Shown piece by piece: positions 24,524 to 32,887 of a stretch of 45,649 nucleotides of DNA. The translations under genes were made by a program, and so were the position numbers. This DNA comes from Oscillatoriales cyanobacterium (GTDB lineage Bacteria; Cyanobacteriota; Cyanobacteriia; Cyanobacteriales; Microcoleaceae): positions 1-45,649 of the forward strand of contig RDXH01000001.1 of the NCBI GenBank assembly GCA_004292745.1, in the 5' to 3' direction. The stretch's first letter is position 1, and every line of letters begins with the position of its first letter. The notes under the pieces are model-generated. The model was not told the DNA's origin. It did not search any database and saw only the letters and a list, made by a program, of their open reading frames with translations.

Positions 24524-25222
24524 ATGAAAGTTAAATTTAGGTTAATTTCTGTGTTTTTGGCCTTATTTTGTGTTTATATCCCCTTTCGAGTGCTGGCTAA
24601 TCCCCAAGGGTCCGGAGATAGTGTCAGCTCGGCGCTGTGGTGGCAAATGGCCGTGTACAATCAGGTACAGCAAATTCAAGACCAGCAGTATCAAGGGTGC
24701 GTTTGGGGCGATTCTATTTCTTCGGCTCTGGGCAATTCTTTGGGTGAGGAAAATTTTAATTTTGCGATCGGCGGCATGAGTACGGTTTCGCTGTTGGAAC
24801 AGTTTGAACTGGTAGTACCAAAGGGTTTTAAGTGTGAAAAATCTATTATTGCGATCGGCACAAATGATGCTATGTACGGCATTAGTGATGAGCAGTTTGT
24901 CCAGAATTTGCAAGAGGCGATCGCCAAATTGCGTTCTATTGGCACTAAAAAGATTATTCTGATTCCTGCTTTTTATTCCACAGTTGCCGCCAGCTACAAT
25001 CCTAAATTAGCAGGAACAATTTCTAGAGTTGACGAAATTAATGTTTTGATAAATCAAGTAGCGGCTGCGGAAAAAAATCCTGTGGGATCTCAAGGAATAC
25101 AAGCATTATTTAAGCAGAAAGAACTCAATCCAGATTTAACAATTGATGGCGTTCACCTGAATGCCAAAGGTTTAGATATCTACAGAAAAGTGTTATTAAA
25201 TATTTTAAAGTCTCCGCTATAA
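24524..25222 (+). CDS. Secreted SGNH/GDSL hydrolase
   Basis: This 232-residue protein has a signal peptide (residues 1-25, cleavage after VLA) and all four SGNH blocks: GDSISSALG (Ser64), AIGGMST (Gly), IAIGTNDAMYG (Asn114) and DGVHLNAKG (Asp208, His211). The family hydrolyses esters of lipids or sugars, including O-acetyl groups on polysaccharides. Export to the periplasm and an esterase role on cell-envelope sugar are inferred. Two cysteines (QGCVWG and FKCEKS) may form a disulfide. It lies alone after larE, with a hairpin around 24407-24425 (agtccccatggatcgggggct) in between. Confidence 0.87.
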   Translation: MKVKFRLISVFLALFCVYIPFRVLANPQGSGDSVSSALWWQMAVYNQVQQIQDQQYQGCVWGDSISSALGNSLGEENFNFAIGGMSTVSLLEQFELVVPKGFKCEKSIIAIGTNDAMYGISDEQFVQNLQEAIAKLRSIGTKKIILIPAFYSTVAASYNPKLAGTISRVDEINVLINQVAAAEKNPVGSQGIQALFKQKELNPDLTIDGVHLNAKGLDIYRKVLLNILKSPL

Positions 25223-25596
25223 ACGGCAGATTCCGCAGCCGCCAAATGGGGGATTTAATGTGGATTGATTACACCATGATTGTGGCTATTCATAGTCACT
25301 GTATTTATTGAAATTATTACTTCGGTTCCCTCTCCTGGCTCGCTGTGGACAGTTAGCTGTTGGCTAGGTATTACACTAAAGTAGCCCGGACGATCGCACC
25401 TGGGATCGGCGATACTTAGCCGCAACGGTTGGTTTCACCAATCATCTATGTCACAAACCAAAAATTTGATCGACCAGCCCCAGCCAACGAATAATCGGAA
25501 TTGCTATTTTGGGAATACGATCGCCAAATCTGGCAAAATCTTAATGGTTTCACAATTTAGTTCCACCCTTCGCCGTTTTGATTTCACTCTCCCAGC
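25223..25596. other. 374-base spacer before the lytic transglycosylase gene
   Basis: No repeat array or RNA gene was recognised. A 50-codon frame from ATG 25448 ends with its TGA overlapping the ATG of the next gene (ATGA at 25597-25600). Its translation begins MSQTKNLIDQPQPTNNRN and has no known relatives that I can name. It could be a translationally coupled leader peptide or chance. Confidence 0.4.
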
Positions 25597-26883
25597 ATGA
25601 AAACTCTCCAGTGGCCAGCTTGGTTCCCCTATCCGATTTCGTGGTTAAGGGCATTTGCTCTGGCTCAGAGTTTTAGCTTTGTAGTCAACAGGGGCATTCC
25701 TCTGGTTAACGATGATAGGGGCTTCCTGAGTTTACTGCTAACCGCTTGGCTGATTCAGTTGCCTTTGTTCTTTGTTGCTCACTTTTTTGCCACCACAATC
25801 TTAAATCCCCTCATCACTCTGGTTTCCGCCAGCTTTTTCCGGGGGCGCAAGTTCCAGCGCCGACCTACGGGGATGCGCCAGCACCTGCGGGAAGGCTTGA
25901 ATGCTCTAGTAGTCATATTTCTGGCTTTTAATCTGTCCCTGCTGGTGCAAATGGCGATTTTTTATTGGCCCGCACGCTCGATCGATCCAGGCCAATTATT
26001 CACAGGAATATCTACTCTCACCAAGGTGGCGATCGCCGGTGAATTCGATTTTTGGCTCATCAAACTAGCCGCCGCTTTGTCAAGTTTAACACTATTAGCA
26101 GCACCCCTATATCAACACGATTTCCGAGTCCGCCAAATGCGGGCTGCTCAAAAATTGACCGAAATTGTCGAACTGGAAATGACTTTGTTGCAAGCTAAAA
26201 AACTCCAGCGTCAAAGAATCAATTTATTGAGACAGTCAGAAATTCAAATTCTCGGATTTTTACTGATAATCGCTGTGGTGATTGGTGGCGCTGTTTTTTT
26301 GGCTGCCAATTTGCGGGGAAATCAGCCGTTTTTATCCCCCGCAACTGAGGCGATCAAAATCCCGCCTTTGGCTATGAAATCTGGCGATCCTTACCTTCGG
26401 GCACTGATGCGAACTATTTCTGCTAGCGAATCCAATGTTTCTCGACCTTATCACGTTGTTTACGGTGGTAAATACCTGTTAGATTTGAGCCACCATCCTG
26501 ATTGGTGCGTCAAGATTGTGAATGGTCCGAATCGTGGCAAATGTACTACGGCTGCGGGCAGGTATCAATTTTTGAGTTCGACTTGGAAAGAGAAAGCTCA
26601 GCGCTATCACCCCCGCCCTGCTAATTTTATTATTTGGCAAGATTACAGTTTTGAGCCGGAATATCAAGATGCGGTGGTTTATGCTTGGTTGAGCGATCGC
26701 CAATTTTGGAAAGCTGATATTTCACAGATGTTGAAGGAAGACAAATTAACTGAGGTTTTGCGGATGTTGTCGGGAACTTGGACGAGTTTGGGATATGGCA
26801 TTGAAAATAATTCTATGAGTTCTAGTTTGCCGAAAGTTTATAGAAAAATGCTTGATGAAGAGTTGAAAAATGCTGGTTCTTAG
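25597..26883 (+). CDS. Membrane-anchored GH104 (lambda endolysin-like) lytic transglycosylase
   Basis: This 428-residue protein has an N-terminal membrane part with about five hydrophobic segments (15-32, 45-70, 102-125, 155-172, 218-238) and a charged helix (175-215). It ends in a domain like phage lambda R endolysin: ISASESNVSRPYHVVYGGK (Glu278 at the catalytic position), a DLSHHP turn, AAGRYQFLSSTWKEKA, a QDAVVYAWL helix and a SGTWTSLGYG segment. Such enzymes cut peptidoglycan glycan strands non-hydrolytically. The extra membrane domain implies a chromosomal wall-remodelling enzyme rather than a phage lysin. No holin or phage genes lie next to it. Confidence 0.85.
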   Translation: MKTLQWPAWFPYPISWLRAFALAQSFSFVVNRGIPLVNDDRGFLSLLLTAWLIQLPLFFVAHFFATTILNPLITLVSASFFRGRKFQRRPTGMRQHLREGLNALVVIFLAFNLSLLVQMAIFYWPARSIDPGQLFTGISTLTKVAIAGEFDFWLIKLAAALSSLTLLAAPLYQHDFRVRQMRAAQKLTEIVELEMTLLQAKKLQRQRINLLRQSEIQILGFLLIIAVVIGGAVFLAANLRGNQPFLSPATEAIKIPPLAMKSGDPYLRALMRTISASESNVSRPYHVVYGGKYLLDLSHHPDWCVKIVNGPNRGKCTTAAGRYQFLSSTWKEKAQRYHPRPANFIIWQDYSFEPEYQDAVVYAWLSDRQFWKADISQMLKEDKLTEVLRMLSGTWTSLGYGIENNSMSSSLPKVYRKMLDEELKNAGS

Positions 26884-26960
26884 TTAACAGTTATTGGTGA
26901 TTTGTGATTGGTTGTTTGTTATTCCTGATTTATGATTCATTCCGGCTCGTTTGCTAATAA

Positions 26961-27461
26961 CTAATAGTTCAATTTGGGTAAAAAGGCTGTCAAACATTTG
27001 TACAATTCTAATCCTGGTCCTGCTTGCAGCGGATAAAGTTGGTCAAAATTAATTGGGCTTCCCGGCTCCAATTTCCACTCAGTTTTCTGTGCTGTTTGGG
27101 GAGCAATTTCAGTGGCTACTGTGATATTAATGACGTTGTTGTGCAGCGCTAAGCCCCGAAAACAGTAGCTTTTACCTGTGCGTTTGTCGGCATCGCTGCC
27201 GGTGATGTATCTATCTTGTTTGCGAAATTGGATTTCTCTAAAAGGTCGATCGATCGCAAAGGAGTCTCGATAGCGGTAGTCTCCGTCAGGTAAGCTGTTG
27301 ATATTTGGTCTTATTTGAGCGATCGCTGTCGGTGCTTCGAGAGTTAGAATCACGAAGTCTGCCCTTGGTACTTGGTAGTCAAACATAGCTGCAAAAATTA
27401 AAAATAGTAACAATATAGGTGCGATTTTTTGAAAGTGTAGATAAAGTGATTGAATCACCAA
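26961..27461 (-). CDS. Small exported protein of unknown function
   Basis: This protein of about 166 residues has a hydrophobic N-terminal segment (about 12-28) and a second apolar stretch ending TAIAQ near residue 49, so it is probably anchored or exported. The rest is a polar beta-rich domain with one DGDYRYRDSFAIDRP motif and two cysteines (SYCFRG, YKCLTA). I do not recognise the family. The start is TTG at 27461 or GTG at 27458; no ATG with a ribosome binding site is available before the hydrophobic segment. It is divergent from the MFS gene and convergent with the GH104 gene. Confidence 0.7.
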   Translation of the reverse strand: MVIQSLYLHFQKIAPILLLFLIFAAMFDYQVPRADFVILTLEAPTAIAQIRPNINSLPDGDYRYRDSFAIDRPFREIQFRKQDRYITGSDADKRTGKSYCFRGLALHNNVINITVATEIAPQTAQKTEWKLEPGSPINFDQLYPLQAGPGLELYKCLTAFLPKLNY

Positions 27462-27482
27462 CTGTCAAAAATTGTCAAAAGC

Positions 27483-28697
27483 ATGAAAAATTCTCAATCT
27501 CAGTCTTTAATTCTGTGGCGACAAGTAGGCGGCGTGGCGGCTTTGCAGGGAGCAATTACTCTAAGTTGGATGCTTTATCGATTGTATTTACCTCAACTTT
27601 TAGCGGGGTTTGGTTTTGCGGGATTTGACAGGGGAATCACTATTTTAGAGGATAGTTTGGCAATTGCGATCGAACCTTTTGCTGGCTGGCTTTCTGACAA
27701 GCAGCGTCACTGGATGGGAACTCGTTTTCCGCTGATTGTGGTGGCTACTATCCTGTCGTCGGTTATATTTATGGCGATTCCGGCTATTTTTATTTTTGGC
27801 AATCCAGTCTCCCCTCTGCGCTGGATTTTCCCTGTGGTAATTGTGGCTTGGGCGATCGCCATGGCGATGTTTCGATCGCCCGCTGTGTCGCTGTTGGGCC
27901 AATATGCAACTCAAACGCAGTTGCCCCACGCCATGAGTTTATTGGTGCTTGTGGGGGGATTGGTTGGGGCTGCAAGGCCTGTGGCGGGGGATTTTATTCT
28001 GAGTTGGGGTCCAGCTTTTGCCTTCGCTCTGGGTTCGTTTGTATTGTTGGGTGCGGTGGCTTTTTTGCGATCGGTTAATCCTGATGCTGCGGTGTCGGAA
28101 TTGCCACCGGATATTGCTATTTCTGGGGCAGTTTCTATCAAAGCCTTGGGGTTAGTTGCGCTGACGGGAATGGCTGTTGCTTGGGGAACTCGCGCGATGG
28201 GAGAACGGATTTTGCCCCATGTTTTTAAAACTCAAATTGTGGGTGTTGATGCTAAGTTGTTAATGGCTGGATTTACCTTGGGTTTAGCTGTTTCTTGTTT
28301 GCTGGCTGGAGCGATTGCGGTGCGTTTGGGAAACCAAACCACGCTGTTAGCTGGATTAGTAGCAACGGCGGTTTTGTTGTTGGTAATGGTTTTGAGTCAG
28401 GGTTTTGTGATGGTGGCGGTGACTGTTTTGGCTGTGATTTTTACTAATAGTTTCATTACTACTGGTGCGATTCCTTTTGCTTTGTCTCTGGTACCTCCGC
28501 ATCGGGGAGGATTGGGAGTAGGATTTTATTTTGGTGGTTTTTCCCTGGGGATGAGTTTGTATTCTATGGTGTTTGTCGCACCTTTGGCAGTTGCTGCTGT
28601 GACAACGGCGATGGTGGGGGCGATCGCCTTTTTGGTTGCTGCGGTTTGTGTCCTCGCGGGCGATCGACTTAAATTGACACCCTATGTAACAAATTAA
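27483..28697 (+). CDS. Major facilitator superfamily transporter
   Basis: This 404-residue permease has about twelve hydrophobic segments. The MFS landmark between helices 2 and 3 appears as FAGWLSDKQRHWMGTRFPLI, and a second loop element follows helix 4 as FRSPAVSLLGQ. Substrate cannot be deduced. The ATG at 27483 is preferred; a TTG upstream at 27450 is in frame. It is divergent from the small exported protein; starts are only about 20 bases apart, so the promoters overlap the coding starts. Confidence 0.85.
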   Translation: MKNSQSQSLILWRQVGGVAALQGAITLSWMLYRLYLPQLLAGFGFAGFDRGITILEDSLAIAIEPFAGWLSDKQRHWMGTRFPLIVVATILSSVIFMAIPAIFIFGNPVSPLRWIFPVVIVAWAIAMAMFRSPAVSLLGQYATQTQLPHAMSLLVLVGGLVGAARPVAGDFILSWGPAFAFALGSFVLLGAVAFLRSVNPDAAVSELPPDIAISGAVSIKALGLVALTGMAVAWGTRAMGERILPHVFKTQIVGVDAKLLMAGFTLGLAVSCLLAGAIAVRLGNQTTLLAGLVATAVLLLVMVLSQGFVMVAVTVLAVIFTNSFITTGAIPFALSLVPPHRGGLGVGFYFGGFSLGMSLYSMVFVAPLAVAAVTTAMVGAIAFLVAAVCVLAGDRLKLTPYVTN

Positions 28698-28864
28698 TAA
28701 GAGTTATTATACAGTTGTTATACTGTTTTCGTCGCTCCCTAGCTATCGTGAATTATTATTTCATCATTTCCTTTATTTGGCCGCTCTGAGCAACAATGGA
28801 AGTATGGCTCAAGCGCTGAAAAATTTTGCGGGCGCGGCATTCGGGAATAAATGAGGATACAGCT

Positions 28865-29065
28865 ATGTTTTGCCTGACGCGAGAAACTAGAAGTTCTGGG
28901 CTAGTGGAAACCGGAAATCGGGAACTGCGAGGATCTACAACCTCTAATTCCCAGAAAACCCGCATTATCCAAGCACAGGTTTACAAGGATGAAGTTTTGG
29001 TGTCAGCGACGCTGGCGGAATTGCCCACACTTTTGGCATCCCTGGAAAGCTTTTGTGAACAGTAA
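28865..29065 (+). CDS. Small hypothetical protein
   Basis: This is a 66-residue candidate with ATG 28865 preceded by aatgaggatacagct, a plausible ribosome binding site. The C-terminal half (RIIQAQVYKDEVLVSATLAEL) reads like a short beta-beta-helix. I do not recognise a family. Composition is ordinary and no neighbour supports a role, so it is a moderate-confidence call. Confidence 0.45.
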   Translation: MFCLTRETRSSGLVETGNRELRGSTTSNSQKTRIIQAQVYKDEVLVSATLAELPTLLASLESFCEQ

Positions 29066-29248
29066 AATTTGGCTGGTTGAAATCTGGAAATAACGGTTTT
29101 TTGGTCAAGTGAAATAACCCAAAACTTCGCTATTTCTTGGTTGTGATATCGCAGGATTTGCTCTTCTTGCCCCCAGATGCACCAGACCACAAAAAAAAAG
29201 CTCCCTATCTTGCTTATTCATAGCCCACGGATTTATCCGTGGGAATGA

Positions 29249-29438
29249 TATCAATTACCGTTATATCGGAATGATTAAACCACAGAGAACACAGAGGACA
29301 CAGAGAAAGAGAAGAGAGAAATAGTAAGTAATATCAAATCCTCTCTTCATTGGAATTATTAAACTCTCTCTTCTCTTGCTTCGCGTACTTCGCGCCTTCG
29401 CGGTTAAATCACCTGACGATACAACCGGAATTGATATA
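29249..29438. mobile_element. 190-base inverted-repeat element
   Basis: The ends tatcaattaccgttatatcg and, on the other strand, tatcaattccggttgtatcg match over about 20 bases with a few mismatches, continue into gatt(t)aacc, and enclose cacagaggacacagagaaag / cttcgcgccttcgcgg inverted words. No coding content. Confidence 0.65.
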
Positions 29439-29544
29439 AGGGCGAACCATGACCGCAGACAATTTATTAGCTCGCGCTAGAGATTTACAGCGGTCAGGCT
29501 AGAGCATCGTACTAATATATTTGCAAAACACAGATCCACCCTAG
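29438..29544. mobile_element. MITE copy B (degenerate)
   Basis: This copy shares gcga-ccatgaccgcagac, aatttattag, agatttacagcggtca and atatatttgcaaaacacaga with copies A and D. The right inner arm is rearranged (cggtcaggctagagcatcg), so the palindrome is broken; it looks like an old copy. Confidence 0.7.
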
Positions 29545-29576
29545 CGGAACTTATATCTAAAATCCCACTCAGTTAA

Positions 29577-29921
29577 TTATTTCCAGACACCCGAAAAGAT
29601 ATTTTTAACGGCGATCGCAATTCGATTTAAGTCTTCTTTCAGCAGTGGCGGCCAAGAAATTCCCCTGCGAACTCCTGCTTCAAATTGCTGCAAACTTTCT
29701 ACCGACAGTAAATGCAGTGCCGAGATTAATTGCCGATCGAGCATGGGAGATTCTTGCAAACCCTCAAACAATATTTTTAAAGCTAATAAAATCGATGTCA
29801 CCTGTCCAGGGACGGGAGAGAGTCCTTGTTTGAGGCGCATCAAAAAAGCGTCGGGATTTTTCTTTGTTTCCAGGGCACTTCCCTGGTCTATCAGGAAACT
29901 GCGGGCGGTTTTGTAATCCAT
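29577..29921 (-). CDS. Conserved cyanobacterial protein of unknown function
   Basis: This 114-residue soluble helical protein begins at ATG 29921 (MDYKTARSFLIDQGSALETK). Homologs of this pattern are widespread in cyanobacteria, sometimes labelled dethiobiotin synthetase, but no BioD P-loop is present, so that label should not be used. The PGQVTSILLALKILFEGL helix and the WPPLLKEDLNRIAIAVKNIF tail are the strongest family segments. Frame remains open upstream through MSICQLINF to a MITE inserted at 29991, so the leader has been rebuilt. Alternative starts at 29969 and 30011 exist. Confidence 0.78.
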   Translation of the reverse strand: MDYKTARSFLIDQGSALETKKNPDAFLMRLKQGLSPVPGQVTSILLALKILFEGLQESPMLDRQLISALHLLSVESLQQFEAGVRRGISWPPLLKEDLNRIAIAVKNIFSGVWK

Positions 29922-30332
29922 TTGATGTGCGATCGAACTCCTGAAATTAATGAGCTGACAAATAGACATCTCCCATAATTTATGCGCCACGGGAGCATCC
30001 CGAATTTGCAAATATATCGGTAGGGGCGAAGCATTTCGGCAGATAAGTTATTGGTTAAAAGGAAGGATTTACTACCGAAATGCTTCGCCCCTACAAAATC
30101 GGGATGCTCCCTGCGCCACAAGCAGTCGGGCTTGTTCTTGACTATCTTTTGAGGAGATGCCTCATGGAATCGCTGACTAAATACCAATTTAATTATAACA
30201 TTTGCCCGTCATTTGTCAACTCTTTACTCCTACCATTTCTGGGCGACACCGCTAAAATTGCTATAGTCTATCAAATAGCTCCCGCCCATCAATATCGGGT
30301 CTAGATTCAAGGAGCCTCAAAAATATAAAACA
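29922..30332. other. Spacer with MITE C and SGNH gene leader
   Basis: Apart from MITE C this divergent spacer carries the old upstream region of the 29577 gene and, from about 30180, an A/T-rich segment with aggagcc about 20 bases before the SGNH start. I see no further gene. Confidence 0.5.
29991..30111. mobile_element. MITE copy C with 8-bp target duplication
   Basis: This 121-base element has ends gggagcatcccga and tcgggatgctccc, followed inward by ggtaggggcgaagcatttcgg and ccgaaatgcttcgccccta. It is bounded by direct repeats tgcgccac at 29983-29990 and 30112-30119, a target-site duplication. It has no open frame of note. The uninterrupted target can be read across the junction as ataatttatgcgccacaagc. 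Confidence 0.85.
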
Positions 30333-31898
30333 ATGAAAAAATACCATACCCATAGCATCAAATCAAAAATTTATCGTCACTTCTGGGTGTTTTGTTTCTC
30401 TCTGGTTGTCCTGTTGGTTTCATCCCTCGACAAAATCAATGCTACACCAAGATTTCCCACACCAGTTTCCCCGGAAAACAGTGCTAATTTTGGAGCTAAC
30501 CTTCAAAGGACAATGGGATTGCTCGCGAGCAGCACTCCAGGCGATCGCCAACCAGTACGCATCCTATTTTATGGACAATCTATCACCAAACAAGATTGGT
30601 GGCAAGATGTAGCCAACGATATCAGAAAGCGATTTCCCTATGCAGATTTGACCATTGAAAACCGCGCCATCGGAGGATTTGCCGCCGGGCTGTTAATTCG
30701 TCCCAGCGAACACGACTTATATCCTTTTTATCCAGATTTAGTAATTTTTCACGTTTACGGAGGCGATGAAGATTACGAAGCAATCATTGCTAATATTCGC
30801 CGTCGTACCACTAGCGAAATACTCATACATTCAGATCACATCGACTGGATGCCAACAGGAGAAAAAGACGATCCAGAGCAGCGAAAAAGATACGAATGGC
30901 ACAACACTCATTCTACCCAATGGTTGCCTCAACTTGCCGAAAAATATGGCTGCGAAATTGCCGAAATTCGCGCACCTTGGAGACGCTATTTGCAAGACAA
31001 TAGCTTGCAGCCAAAACAGCTATTGAGTGACGAAATTCACCTCAACAATTGGGGCAACTTTCTCCTAGCAGCCCTGATTAAGCCCCACCTGCGATACAAT
31101 CCAAATTTCCCTAAAAAACCTGAGCCAGATTTAGTAAAAACCTATAGAGTTGGTAGGGAAGTCCAGTGGAAAGATGGCAAATTGCGGTTAGAATTTGAAG
31201 GAAATAGAATAGATGCGATCGCCGATAAAAACTTCAAGGACAAAGCCAGCAGTGCTAGCATTACCATAGACGGCAAAAAACCATCAGAATTTCCCGAACT
31301 TTATGCAATTACCCGCCCCAGTCCCACCGTTGGCGTCGGTTGGCCAGCCATTATCCAAGTATCCAGTCAGAAACCCCTAATCGTGGAAGATTGGAAAGCA
31401 GTAATTACAGAAATTAACAGCGATTCCAGCAAGTTTAAGTTTCAGGTTTTTGGTTCAAAAACAGGTTATGACGGTAGCGGTACAAATGACAAATTATTTG
31501 TATCAAATTCTGGCCGCGTTGTCATTGAACCCAAAAACTGGTGGCTGCAAAGTTCCTATGAATATTCTAAACAGCCAACACCCAAAGGATTTGAGACTGC
31601 ATGGCAGGTAAAACCAATGTTTGTGGATACCTATGGGCAGCCAGAAATTACCGATTTAACCCGCGAATATTATACCACATTGGCTCAGAATTTAAGCAAT
31701 TCCAAACATATTTTGGAAATCGTTCCTGAAGCTAATGGGAAAGTTCCTATTCAGGAAATTCGAGTGTATCGCCCTCCTTACAAGCCGGAACCGAAAAGCC
31801 CAAAAAGTCAGCTAGGGACAGATAAGATATTCACCCCACCTACCACTTCATTTGTTGAAGAGGGGGAGAAGGGGAGAGAGGGGGAGGGGAGAAATTAG
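30333..31898 (+). CDS. Large secreted SGNH hydrolase-like protein
   Basis: This 521-residue protein has a signal peptide or anchor (residues 17-37, ending NATPR). The SGNH domain occupies about 75-255: block I YGQSITKQDWW (Ser83), block II NRAIGGFAAG, block III VYGGDEDYEAI in which the usual Asn of GxND is replaced, and block V DEIHLNNWGN (Asp233, His236). A C-terminal region of 250 residues, probably beta-rich (TYRVGREVQWKDGKLRLEF and later VLEIVP-like strands), ends in a charged, low-complexity tail (EEGEKGREGEGRN). A role in modifying envelope polysaccharide is inferred from the signal peptide and family only. Confidence 0.8.
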   Translation: MKKYHTHSIKSKIYRHFWVFCFSLVVLLVSSLDKINATPRFPTPVSPENSANFGANLQRTMGLLASSTPGDRQPVRILFYGQSITKQDWWQDVANDIRKRFPYADLTIENRAIGGFAAGLLIRPSEHDLYPFYPDLVIFHVYGGDEDYEAIIANIRRRTTSEILIHSDHIDWMPTGEKDDPEQRKRYEWHNTHSTQWLPQLAEKYGCEIAEIRAPWRRYLQDNSLQPKQLLSDEIHLNNWGNFLLAALIKPHLRYNPNFPKKPEPDLVKTYRVGREVQWKDGKLRLEFEGNRIDAIADKNFKDKASSASITIDGKKPSEFPELYAITRPSPTVGVGWPAIIQVSSQKPLIVEDWKAVITEINSDSSKFKFQVFGSKTGYDGSGTNDKLFVSNSGRVVIEPKNWWLQSSYEYSKQPTPKGFETAWQVKPMFVDTYGQPEITDLTREYYTTLAQNLSNSKHILEIVPEANGKVPIQEIRVYRPPYKPEPKSPKSQLGTDKIFTPPTTSFVEEGEKGREGEGRN

Positions 31899-31995
31899 TT
31901 CACTCTTTCATAAAGCGGGTAAGTAACCCGGATTTAGTATAAGACGAAAGAGAACACGCCCTAGGGATAAAAAATAATTTGGCTCACTAATCTCA

Positions 31996-32805
31996 TCAAC
32001 TTCTCGTAATTCCCAACTCATGAAAAAGTAACAGCGACAAAAAGAAATCAGCCACAAAAATAAATACCCAAGAAGTTACCACCGCCGCCGTCGCAGCTTG
32101 TCCAACTCCCTTACCTCCCCCGGTTGTAGTCAATCCCCAACCGCAACCCACAATGGCAATAATCAATCCAAAAATAAAACTCTTAATCGCCACCGTGACT
32201 AAATCCCAAGGTCCTAAAAAAGTCCGAACAGATTCTAAAAATACTGACGGTTCCAACTCATAAAAAATAGCAGCTACAAACACTCCACCTATAATCCCCA
32301 CCGCCACCGAAAAAATGGTTAATACCGGCAGCATGACACAACAAGCTATCACCCGTGGCACTACTAAATAATCAACCGGATTTGTTCTCAACATATACAG
32401 GGCATCTATTTGTTCCGTCACCTGCATTTCGCCGATTTCCGCTGCAAAGGCTGAACCTACTTGTCCCGCCACTACACCGGCAGTTAAAACAGGTGCTAAT
32501 TCGCGACAAAATGCCAAAGCAAAAGCACCTCCTACCGCCCCCACAGCCCCAAATCTCATCAATTCTCTGGCGGATTGAATGGTAAAAATCATGCCGGCAA
32601 AGAAGGCTATTAATAATACAGCGCGCAAAGAATCTAATCCTACTGTGACTAAGTGTTCCATGATTTTGCGGCGGTCAATTTTGCCACTGAGGATGCGCCA
32701 CAGCACTTGTCCGCCTAGGAACATAGTGACAGAAAATCGCTGAAACCATCTGTTGTTAAAGGTTTCATCTAAAGGTCGATCGCGCTTGTCTTGGTATTTT
32801 TTCAC
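31996..32805 (-). CDS. MlaE family ABC transporter permease
   Basis: This membrane protein of about 269 residues has the MlaE/YrbE (PF02405) signature: GMIFTIQSARELMRFGA, LAFCRELAPVLTAGVVAGQVGSAFAAEIGEM (split: FCRELAPVLTAGVVAGQVGS, AFAAEIGEMQVTEQIDAL) and LRTNPVDYLVVPRV. Permeases of this family move phospholipids or related lipids between membranes together with an MCE substrate-binding protein and an ATPase, neither of which is next to it. The start is uncertain: TTG 32808 or GTG 32805, with no ribosome binding site. A patatin-like lipase is the upstream neighbour, 80 bases away. Confidence 0.9.
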   Translation of the reverse strand: MKKYQDKRDRPLDETFNNRWFQRFSVTMFLGGQVLWRILSGKIDRRKIMEHLVTVGLDSLRAVLLIAFFAGMIFTIQSARELMRFGAVGAVGGAFALAFCRELAPVLTAGVVAGQVGSAFAAEIGEMQVTEQIDALYMLRTNPVDYLVVPRVIACCVMLPVLTIFSVAVGIIGGVFVAAIFYELEPSVFLESVRTFLGPWDLVTVAIKSFIFGLIIAIVGCGWGLTTTGGGKGVGQAATAAVVTSWVFIFVADFFLSLLLFHELGITRS

Positions 32806-32887
32806 CAATGATTTAGATTTTATATGTGACAGTGCTGTACGCTAAAGATTAACCACTAATAACCAATAACTAATTATTAATTATTAA

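Larger units (their letters stand above)
29066..29576. repeat. Repeat-rich 510-base spacer with two abutting elements
   Basis: No gene was found. From left to right it contains a 9-bp-stem hairpin cccacggat-tt-atccgtggg (29224-29243); an inverted-repeat element at 29249-29438 with ends tatcaattaccgttatatcgg and ccggaattgata; and MITE copy B at 29438-29544, which starts where that element ends. The internal segments of the first element are the ctctctcttctc and cttcgcgccttcgcggtt words seen elsewhere in the genome. Confidence 0.75.

Noticed and set aside
29577-29921. Dethiobiotin synthetase annotation for the conserved cyanobacterial protein
   Set aside because: At 114 residues it lacks the P-loop and the size of BioD; the name seems to be a propagated label.
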